Source: CAZNMF01 sp035547155
GTDB taxonomy: Bacteria > Acidobacteriota > Vicinamibacteria > Vicinamibacterales > SCN-69-37
DNA length: 25,081 bases
NCBI GenBank assembly: GCA_035547155.1
Contig: DASZVJ010000241.1
Location: 1-25,081 of the forward strand
Reading direction: 5' to 3'
In this document: positions 15,661-22,759 of the stretch, in pieces
How the letters are laid out: the number at the start of each line of letters is the position of its first letter
Numbering within the stretch: position 1 is the stretch's first letter
Program-made: the position numbers and the translations under genes
The notes under the pieces: generated by a model
Databases searched by the model: none
Seen by the model: only the letters and a program-made list of their open reading frames with translations
What the model was told of the DNA's origin: nothing

Positions 15661-15666
15661 CAGTCC

Positions 15667-16424
<758 letters not shown>

Positions 16425-16425
<1 letters not shown>

Positions 16426-16473
16426 CGGGCTGCGGTCCGCAGTCGGCAGACCGCGGACTGCAGACTGCAGCCC
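16425..16473. repeat. Heptamer array GCRGNCY x7, folding into a hairpin
   Basis: Seven consecutive 7-base units, GCGGGCT, GCGGTCC, GCAGTCG, GCAGACC, GCGGACT, GCAGACT and GCAGCCC, in strict register from the last base of the SDR stop. A close relative of this word recurs at 18736-18763. Confidence 0.88.
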
Positions 16474-16486
16474 GTAAGCGCTTTTC
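16426..16486 (+). terminator. Probable transcription terminator of the SDR gene
   Basis: Arms 16426-16444 and 16456-16474 pair at 17 of 19 positions around an 11-base loop, and a T-rich stretch (CTTTTCTCCT) follows within about six bases. It starts immediately after the SDR stop. The heptamer array itself builds this hairpin. Confidence 0.5.
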
Positions 16487-16567
16487 TCCTATCCCCGTGT
16501 CATTTTTCCTATTCACGCGCGCGGCATCCTCGCAGATGATGTCTGCCAATCACCATTGGAGGCGATC

Positions 16568-17644
16568 ATGGCGTCGGCCCTGACTCGACGAGACTTTCTC
16601 GCTCACACCGCGACCGTGGCCACGGCGATGGCGCTTCCGCGCTGGACGATGGCGGCCCAGACGCGGATGTTCATCTCGCTCAACGGCGCCGTCGCGCCGC
16701 GCGTCGGACCGTGGCCGGAGGTCGCGCGGCTTGCGTCGCGCATCGGCTACGGCGGCCTCGACTGGAGCTTTGGGCCGACGAAAGCCGCGGGCGCCGAGGC
16801 GACGAAAGCGCTGTTCACCGAGCTCAAGCTGAAGCCGACGATCGTCAACCTGCCGGTGCAGCAGCCGTTCGGCGGCGACGAGGCGTCGTTCAAAGAGAAG
16901 CTCGCGCCGCTCGACGAAGACGCGGCGTTCGCGCAGGCGATTGGCTGCGACCGGATGATGCTGGTCCTGTCGGCGACGAGCCCGCTGCCGAAAGGTGAGC
17001 AGCGCAAGCTCGTGCGCGATCGGCTCGCGGCAATCGCCGAGGTGCTGCAGAAGCACAACATCCGCCTCGGCATGGAGTTCCTCGGTCCGCTCTACATGCA
17101 CGCGCCCGCGCCTCCGCCGCCTCCGGCACCGCCTGCCCCATCGGCGGCATCAGCGGCGCCGCCCACGCCAAGCGCGCCTGCAGCCGGCGAGCAGGGACGC
17201 GCGGGTCGTGGCGGCAGACAGGGCGGCGGTCGCGGTCCGGCCGGGCCGCGCATTCCGTTCATCTACACGCTGCCGGAGACGGTCGCGCTCGCGAAGGACG
17301 CGGCGCCCAACGTCGGCGCCATTCTCGACGTCTGGCACTGGCACCATTCCGGCGGCACCATCGCCGACATCCTCGCGACCGACGTGTCGCGCATCATTCA
17401 CGTTCATATTTCCGACGCGAAGGCGATGCCGCCGGAAGACGTCCGCGACAACATGCGCCTGATGCCCGGCGAAGGCATCATCGATCTCGTCGGATTCCTG
17501 CAGGCGCTGCAGAAGATCGGCTACAACGGCGGCGTCTCGCCCGAGCCGCTCGGCCGCATTCCCGCGGACATGTCGACGGAGGACGCCGCGAAGCTCGGCT
17601 ACGACACGACGCTGGCGGTGATGAAGAAGGCGGGAGTGATCTAG
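16568..17644 (+). CDS. Tat-exported sugar phosphate isomerase/epimerase-type TIM barrel with low-complexity insert
   Basis: A 358-residue protein of the xylose isomerase-like TIM-barrel superfamily, preceded by a Tat signal (TRRDFLAHTATVATAMALP, 6-24). Predicted metal ligands are E170 (GMEF), D254 (ILDVWHWHH), H280 (HVHISDA) and E326 (VSPEPLG), the usual E-D-H-E set. Between barrel strands, residues 179-229 form a Pro/Ala then Gly/Arg-rich insert with no recognisable fold. The family includes hydroxypyruvate isomerases, sugar epimerases and the TIM-barrel subunits of C-glycoside deglycosidases, so the reaction is open. It should act in the periplasm on an uptake-related sugar. The ATG at 16568 has GGAGG at 16558-16562, five bases away; an upstream TTG is rejected. 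It is convergent with the next gene and overlaps it by four bases. Confidence 0.88.
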   Translation: MASALTRRDFLAHTATVATAMALPRWTMAAQTRMFISLNGAVAPRVGPWPEVARLASRIGYGGLDWSFGPTKAAGAEATKALFTELKLKPTIVNLPVQQPFGGDEASFKEKLAPLDEDAAFAQAIGCDRMMLVLSATSPLPKGEQRKLVRDRLAAIAEVLQKHNIRLGMEFLGPLYMHAPAPPPPPAPPAPSAASAAPPTPSAPAAGEQGRAGRGGRQGGGRGPAGPRIPFIYTLPETVALAKDAAPNVGAILDVWHWHHSGGTIADILATDVSRIIHVHISDAKAMPPEDVRDNMRLMPGEGIIDLVGFLQALQKIGYNGGVSPEPLGRIPADMSTEDAAKLGYDTTLAVMKKAGVI

Positions 17645-18672
17645 CGTCGCAGCAGATCGCGCGTGTAGCGCACGCACGTCTCGAGATCGTCGATGCGCTG
17701 CTGACCGGCCGTCTTGCCTGGCGCGCGCGGCGTCGCCGGCTTTGGCGTGCCTTTTTCGGCCAGCGCCAGGAAACGCGCGAACTCCCACGCCGGCATCTTC
17801 CGCCAGTTGTCCCAGAACGCCGCGTCGTAGATGTGATGGATGCGCGGCTGCCCTGAGACCAGATTTTCGAAGATGATCGGCATGCCGGGCTTCGCCGCGA
17901 TGAACTTGCGCACCCAGCCGTCGATGTCGACGTTGCCGTCGCCCATGTTCACCCACCGCACGGCGATGCCCTCCGGCACCATCCACACCGCGCTGTCGCG
18001 CACGTGGCAGGTCTCGGTGTAGTCGATCAGCATCTCGAGCGTCATCTGCGGATCTTCGAGCATCCACACGGGATTGCCCGAGTCGAGGCAGACGCCCATC
18101 ACGTCGGCGCCGACCGCTTCGATCATCGCCTTCATCTCGCGCGCCTGGAGATCGCCGCCGTGATTCTCGACGGCCAGCTTGACGCCTGCGTCGACGATGC
18201 GCGAGCGCACGGGGCGGATGGCGGCGACCATGTCGTCGATGTGCGTGTCGATCTGCGGACGTTCCGGATCGAGGCCGAGGATGCAGCGGAAACACCTTGC
18301 GCCGAAGATCCTGGTGGCGTTGATCGCGCGCGTGACCTGCTGCTCGACGCTGCCGAGCTCGGGCTTGAACGAGCGCGAGCTGGGACAGAGCGATCCGTAC
18401 GCGAGTTGCAGCTTGATACCGAGACTATCCGCATGTTCGCGGACCTGCCGAATCGCGGCGTCATCCTCGAGCACGGCCTCGGGCAGCGAGATCATCGCCC
18501 ACGTCAGCTTGATCGAGGCGAGATAGTCGAGGAACGTCGTCGCGGTGAAGTTGTTGCCGCTGACGCTGCCGTCGATCGATCCGAGCTCGACCGCCGACGC
18601 CTGCAGCGCAAACGGACGAGCCGCATACAGGCCTGCCGCGGCCGTGCCAAGCATGAACGTACGTCGATCCAT
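17641..18672 (-). CDS. Second Tat-exported sugar phosphate isomerase/epimerase-type TIM barrel
   Basis: A 343-residue TIM-barrel protein of the same superfamily as its convergent neighbour but only distantly similar. A Tat-like signal opens it (MDRRTFMLGTAAAGLYAARPFALQASA). The predicted metal set is E169 (VENHGG), D197 (CLDSGNP), H223 (CHVRDS) and E269 (FENLV). The ATG at 18670-18672 was chosen because the signal begins there; the frame is open another 81 codons upstream but runs through the repeat array and terminator. It follows the TonB receptor on the same strand, with a terminator between them. It probably works in the periplasm on a sugar brought in by that receptor. The exact reaction cannot be told. 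Confidence 0.87.
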   Translation of the reverse strand: MDRRTFMLGTAAAGLYAARPFALQASAVELGSIDGSVSGNNFTATTFLDYLASIKLTWAMISLPEAVLEDDAAIRQVREHADSLGIKLQLAYGSLCPSSRSFKPELGSVEQQVTRAINATRIFGARCFRCILGLDPERPQIDTHIDDMVAAIRPVRSRIVDAGVKLAVENHGGDLQAREMKAMIEAVGADVMGVCLDSGNPVWMLEDPQMTLEMLIDYTETCHVRDSAVWMVPEGIAVRWVNMGDGNVDIDGWVRKFIAAKPGMPIIFENLVSGQPRIHHIYDAAFWDNWRKMPAWEFARFLALAEKGTPKPATPRAPGKTAGQQRIDDLETCVRYTRDLLRR

Positions 18673-18735
18673 GGATGCCCTGCCGCCGGCATTGTGAACG
18701 AGCTCGAGTCCGTTTGCCAGCCTGAGCGACAGCCC

Positions 18736-18763
18736 GCAGCCTGCCGACCGCAGACTGCCGACT
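18736..18763. repeat. Heptamer array GCMGMCY x4
   Basis: Four 7-base units in register (GCAGCCT, GCCGACC, GCAGACT, GCCGACT), preceded by a weaker ACAGCCC. The word is closely related to the array after the SDR gene. It lies between the TonB receptor terminator and the downstream isomerase start. Confidence 0.8.
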
Positions 18764-18764
18764 G

Positions 18765-18799
18765 AAAACGGGGCGAGCGACACGCGTCGCTCGCCCCGT
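18765..18799 (-). terminator. Rho-independent terminator of the TonB receptor gene
   Basis: A perfect 13-base stem (18768-18780 with 18787-18799, ACGGGGCGAGCGA on both strands) closes a six-base loop. On the minus strand it is followed by a T tract (CCCCGTTTTCAGT). It begins six bases after the receptor stop codon. This is the clearest terminator in the window. Confidence 0.85.
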
Positions 18800-18805
18800 G
18801 CGTGT

Positions 18806-21800
18806 TCAGAACGAATAGCGGATCTGCAGCTGCACCGAGCGCATCGATTGCGCGCCGGAGACGGCACCGAAGCCCGCATTGCGCGGCGTGAGACGCTGAT
18901 CGTTGATCGTCCCATCCGGGTTGTATTGCGCGTTCCGAATCGACTGATTCGTCGGGCTCACCAGCTGGAGCTGCGCCTGCCGCCCGCTGTAGACGAGCAC
19001 GTTGAACGCGTTGAACATGTCGGCACGGATCTGAATCTGCCGGCCGCCGCCCAGACGGAAGTTCCGCTGAACGGTCAGGTCGATCGTGTGATCCGGACAT
19101 CCGGTCATGTAGTTCTGGCCGGACTCGAGCCCCGTGCTGCCCGGCAGCGGGCCCGCAAAGCTCGACGTGGTGAACTGCGCGTACTGGCTGTCCGCGCAGC
19201 CACTGCCCGTCGGTCCGGTGATGACCGTGCGCGCGGCGTAGTTCGGCGAGCCGGTGAGGTTCACGTTGCCACCGCCGGACTGGTAGGAATAACTGATGTC
19301 ATACGGCGAGCCCGACCCCGCGGTCAGCACGCCGGACAACTGCCAGTCGTTGATGACCAGACCCACGATCTTCCGTGCACCAGACGCGTCGTGCCAGGCA
19401 TCGGGCAGATCCCACACCCAGCTGCCCTTGATCAGGTGCCGCCGCAGACCGTTGTTCGACAGCAGATCCTCGGCCGCCGCCCATGACGGATCGTCCGAGT
19501 ACGTCCCGTCCGGATTGTGCTGCAGCCGCAGGCCATTCGCCGACGACAGCGTGTTGGTGCCGCGCTGATCGAGCGTCAGCGTGTAGTTCAACCCGAACTG
19601 CACGCCGTGGCTGAACCGGCGGTTGAACGACGACTGGATCGAATGGAACGTCGTCCAGAAGCGCGGCCATTGCAGGCCGATCGATCCGAAGCCGGGATAC
19701 GGCCGCATCAGGTCCGTGCTGACCGCGCTCGATCCGTCGCTCGTCGGCGCGCGCGTCGGATCCTGGTTCTGCGGCAGATACGCCGCCCCGAAGTCCGGCG
19801 CGTTGATGTCGATCGTCTGGTTGAACTGGTTCGTCAGGTTGTAGCCGTGCGATCCCACGTAGGACACGTCGAGCGTCGAGCTCCACGGCAGCGCCATCTG
19901 GACGCCGCCGCTCCACTGCAGCGACACCGGCATCGTCGCGTCGTACTTGAAGACGACGAGGGCCGGAGGCGCCGTGGTCACCAGGCCCGACGAGCCGAGC
20001 GACTGCAGCGTCGCGTAGCGCACCGTCGTCGCCGTCGAGTTCGGCACGTTGCCGATCTGGTTCGACGTCATGTTGCCTTCGGGCCGGTCGTAGAACATGC
20101 CGAAGTTCCCGCGGATCACGAACCGCTGATTGCCCAGCGGATCGAACGCGGCGCCGAAGCGCGGGGCGACGGCGAGCGACTGCCAGACGTAGTTCTCCTT
20201 GGCGATCCCCTGGCCGGCCTGGATGACGCCGTTCGTGATGATGCCGGAATTCGGCACGATCGTCGCGATCGCTGCCGACGTGTTGGTGCCGAGCGACTGG
20301 CCCGTCAGCGGGTTGATGGCGATGCGGCTCGCCGTCGGGCACGGGTTCGTGTTGACCGCGCATCCGGGCAGATAGAGCGCCGGCGCATCGGCTGCCGACC
20401 ACTTGTCGAGGAAGAAGTTCGACGCCTGCAGGCGCGAGTCGTACTGCGGCTGCGCGTGCGTGAAGCGCAGGCCATAGTCGAGCGTCAGCCGGTTGCTGTA
20501 CTTCCAGTTGTCCTGCACGTACCACTCGACGTTCTTGTAGCGGTACTCGCCCTGCACGAACTTCGACTGCTGCGAGTAGCTCGAGAAGACGCCGACCGCC
20601 GCGTTCGCGAACCCGAAGCCGGTGTCGAGCGGATTGTTGCTGTCGTTGTCGAACACGATGTTCCCGTTGAACGGCGTCGAGCCCGTGATGCCGAGGTTCT
20701 CGGCCTTGTACGCGTCGAACCAGTAGAAGCCCGCCTTCATCGTGTGCCGGCCCGCGATCTTGGTGAGGCTCGCGATGTAGTTGTTCGTGCGGTTCAGATT
20801 CAGGAACGACGGGTAGATCAGGTTCGGCGGCGCGTTGCTGATCTTGTTGCCCCACGAGAACGTCGGCGGCAGCATGATGCGCCCGTCGACGAGCATCGGG
20901 CTGTTGATCTCCTGCAGCACCTTGTAGTTGTAAAGGCTCGAGTCGATCACGCCCGCGTCATTGAAGATCAGCGGGATGTCGCACAGCCCGACGTTGCAGC
21001 GGTTCGAGGCCGGGCTGATGATCGGCGACCCCAGCTGATTCTGGATGAACCCGTAGGACGCCTCGAGGAACGTCGTCGGCGTGATCGTCCAGTCGAACGT
21101 GGCCGACGGCTGGTAGATGAACGGGAACTTCTGGAACGTGTCGTTGAAGCCGGGAATCGATCCCACCGTCGGCTTGACGGTGCCAATCGAGCCCGTGTAC
21201 TTCGCCGTCAGGCGCACGGCCGGCGAGATCTGATAGTCGACGCGCACGGTCGGCTGCTGCGTGAGACGGTTGTCGATCGGCGCCTGGTTCTCGTAGTTGT
21301 AGTTGAGGCCGCTCGCGTTCGGCTCGGGCCACAGCTTCAGGATGTTCAAGCCCGTCTGATAGAGCCGGTTCTGCGGAATGCGCCCGAGCACGCCGCCGTC
21401 CTTGAAGCACCCGGCCGTGTTCGTCGCGGTGCACGGCAGCCCCGTCGACGTGTCGCGAATCAGATTGGCGAGCGCGCCGTTGTTGTCGGTCGACTGCGAG
21501 AAGTCGCCCTGCCGCTCGAGCAGTGTCGGCACGCGGAACCGCGTGATGCCGCCGCCGCTCGTGCGCGGCCGGTACTCGTGGCCGTAGAAGAAGAACAGCT
21601 TGTTGTTGCCGCCAGGCTTCCCGACCGGGCCGCCGATGGTGTAGCCCCAGTCCCGCTGCTTCGACACCGGCTTCGGATCGCCGTTGAGCCGCGTGGCCCA
21701 CTGGATCGTGTCCCACTTCGAGTTGCGCTCGACGTCGTAGAGCGATCCGTGGAAGCGATTGCTGCCGCTCTTGGTGACGGCGGTGATCTGCGCGCCGCTC

Positions 21801-22474
21801 GCGCGGCCGTACTCGGCCTGATAGCCGGACGTCAGGATCTTCACTTCAGCGATGGCTTCGACGTTGGTCGAGAGCATCTGCCCGTTGTTGCCCGTGTCCA
21901 TGATCGCCACGCCGTCGAGCATGACGTTGCTGTTGTTGGCGCCGGGGCTGCCGAGCCGCTGGCCGCCGTTCATGCCGGGCGTCAGCGCCGTCAGCGTGTT
22001 CCAGTTGCGGCCCGAGATCGGCAGCGCTTCGACCGCCGCCGTCGAGACGGTGAACGACCGCTCGCCGCTCTCCGCCTGAATCAACGGCGCCTCGCTCGAC
22101 ACGGTCACGGTCTCGTTCAGCGCGCCGACGTCGATCGTGATGTTGCCCACCGACACACGGTCGCCAGGGCTCACCTGGACGTTCGTCCGCTCGGCGGTCT
22201 TGAAGCCGGTCATCTCGATCTTGACCGTGTAGGTATCGCGTGCGACGTTCGGAAAGATGAAGTCGCCGCTCTGCGTGGTGACGGTCGTGATGCTCGTGCC
22301 GCGCGTCTCGCTCGTGAGCGTGACGGTCGCGCCGGGCATGACGCCGCCCTGCGTGTCTTTGACGGTGCCCGCGACCGTGCCGGTCGCGACCTGGGCCCAG
22401 GCCGCGCTGCTGCACGCCAGCAGCCAGACGATCGCTGCGGCCACGCGCGCCCACTTCCCCGCTTGATGCTTCAT
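18806..22474 (-). CDS. Oar-like TonB-dependent receptor with carboxypeptidase-regulatory-like domain
   Basis: A 1222-residue outer-membrane protein. A signal peptide (MKHQAGKWARVAAAIVWLL...AAWA, about 27 residues) is followed by a carboxypeptidase-regulatory-like beta domain (about 30-115: GTVAGTVKDTQGGVMPGATVTL). Next comes a plug (about 130-260, with SGRNWNTLTALTPGMNGG and AEVKILTSGYQAEYGRASGAQI) and a long beta-barrel ending in the aromatic SVQLQIRYSF. This is the Oar/OmpA-like receptor type, greatly expanded in Acidobacteriota and thought to import large oligosaccharides. The substrate is unknown; the exported sugar enzymes nearby suggest a glycan or glycoside. The ATG at 22472-22474 has AGGAGG at 22485-22490, about ten bases away. 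The open frame extends 36 codons further but lacks any signal-like start. A strong terminator follows the gene. Confidence 0.93.
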   Translation of the reverse strand: MKHQAGKWARVAAAIVWLLACSSAAWAQVATGTVAGTVKDTQGGVMPGATVTLTSETRGTSITTVTTQSGDFIFPNVARDTYTVKIEMTGFKTAERTNVQVSPGDRVSVGNITIDVGALNETVTVSSEAPLIQAESGERSFTVSTAAVEALPISGRNWNTLTALTPGMNGGQRLGSPGANNSNVMLDGVAIMDTGNNGQMLSTNVEAIAEVKILTSGYQAEYGRASGAQITAVTKSGSNRFHGSLYDVERNSKWDTIQWATRLNGDPKPVSKQRDWGYTIGGPVGKPGGNNKLFFFYGHEYRPRTSGGGITRFRVPTLLERQGDFSQSTDNNGALANLIRDTSTGLPCTATNTAGCFKDGGVLGRIPQNRLYQTGLNILKLWPEPNASGLNYNYENQAPIDNRLTQQPTVRVDYQISPAVRLTAKYTGSIGTVKPTVGSIPGFNDTFQKFPFIYQPSATFDWTITPTTFLEASYGFIQNQLGSPIISPASNRCNVGLCDIPLIFNDAGVIDSSLYNYKVLQEINSPMLVDGRIMLPPTFSWGNKISNAPPNLIYPSFLNLNRTNNYIASLTKIAGRHTMKAGFYWFDAYKAENLGITGSTPFNGNIVFDNDSNNPLDTGFGFANAAVGVFSSYSQQSKFVQGEYRYKNVEWYVQDNWKYSNRLTLDYGLRFTHAQPQYDSRLQASNFFLDKWSAADAPALYLPGCAVNTNPCPTASRIAINPLTGQSLGTNTSAAIATIVPNSGIITNGVIQAGQGIAKENYVWQSLAVAPRFGAAFDPLGNQRFVIRGNFGMFYDRPEGNMTSNQIGNVPNSTATTVRYATLQSLGSSGLVTTAPPALVVFKYDATMPVSLQWSGGVQMALPWSSTLDVSYVGSHGYNLTNQFNQTIDINAPDFGAAYLPQNQDPTRAPTSDGSSAVSTDLMRPYPGFGSIGLQWPRFWTTFHSIQSSFNRRFSHGVQFGLNYTLTLDQRGTNTLSSANGLRLQHNPDGTYSDDPSWAAAEDLLSNNGLRRHLIKGSWVWDLPDAWHDASGARKIVGLVINDWQLSGVLTAGSGSPYDISYSYQSGGGNVNLTGSPNYAARTVITGPTGSGCADSQYAQFTTSSFAGPLPGSTGLESGQNYMTGCPDHTIDLTVQRNFRLGGGRQIQIRADMFNAFNVLVYSGRQAQLQLVSPTNQSIRNAQYNPDGTINDQRLTPRNAGFGAVSGAQSMRSVQLQIRYSF

Positions 22475-22500
22475 GAGATGCGTTCCTCCTGCGATGACTC

Positions 22501-22526
22501 GCCCGGCGTCGCGGTGCGACGCGGGC
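22501..22526 (-). promoter_or_regulatory. Hairpin in the leader of the TonB receptor mRNA
   Basis: An 11-base-pair GC stem with one bulged base (GCCCGGCGTCGC against GCGACGCGGGC, loop GGT) lies 26 bases upstream of the receptor start and just before its AGGAGG site. It could tune translation or be a chance GC palindrome. Confidence 0.35.
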
Positions 22527-22597
22527 AGCTTGCGAGCCACGGCCACTCCGCGCGTCGGGGCTACGCGCGCAATCGCCGGCATGTGTTGCGAATTCCC

Positions 22598-22623
22598 GGA
22601 GCGGCCCCAAAGACCGCCCCTCC
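22598..22623. repeat. Possible degenerate copy of the REP-like hairpin
   Basis: The run CCCCAAAGACCGCCCCTCC (22605-22623) matches the right arm of the element at 114-170 at roughly two-thirds of positions, and GGAGCGGCC before it can partly pair back. It is a weak relative, listed because it sits in the 285-base gap upstream of the TonB receptor. Confidence 0.3.
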
Positions 22624-22634
22624 ATCGTTCTGGT

Positions 22635-22753
22635 TCTTCCCTTCGTCCCTTGGTCTCTTCGTCCCTTGGTCCCTCTCTCCTTCGTCCCCTGGTCCCTTCG
22701 TCCCTTGGTCCCCTGGTCCCTTGGTCCCTTGGTCCCTTGGTCCCTTGGTCCCT
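22635..22753. repeat. Octamer array TSGTCCCT x15
   Basis: Fourteen 8-base units of TGGTCCCT/TCGTCCCT with a few single-base changes, plus one 7-base slip (22675-22681). The last units are the most uniform (22714-22753). The array fills most of the 285-base gap between the PTS fusion stop (22760) and the TonB receptor start (22474), in the presumed upstream region of the receptor. Confidence 0.92.
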
Positions 22754-22759
22754 GCCCTC

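Noticed and set aside
15310..15666. N-terminal extension of the SDR gene
   Set aside because: The extension overlaps the opposite mutarotase gene and translates the heptamer array; the family begins at the ATG at 15667.
18673..18915. 81-codon N-terminal extension of the second TIM-barrel protein
   Set aside because: It translates the terminator, heptamer array and the end of the receptor gene; the Tat signal starts at 18672.
22635..22753. CRISPR array
   Set aside because: Units are 8 bases, directly abutting, with no spacers and no cas genes; the same applies to the other arrays.
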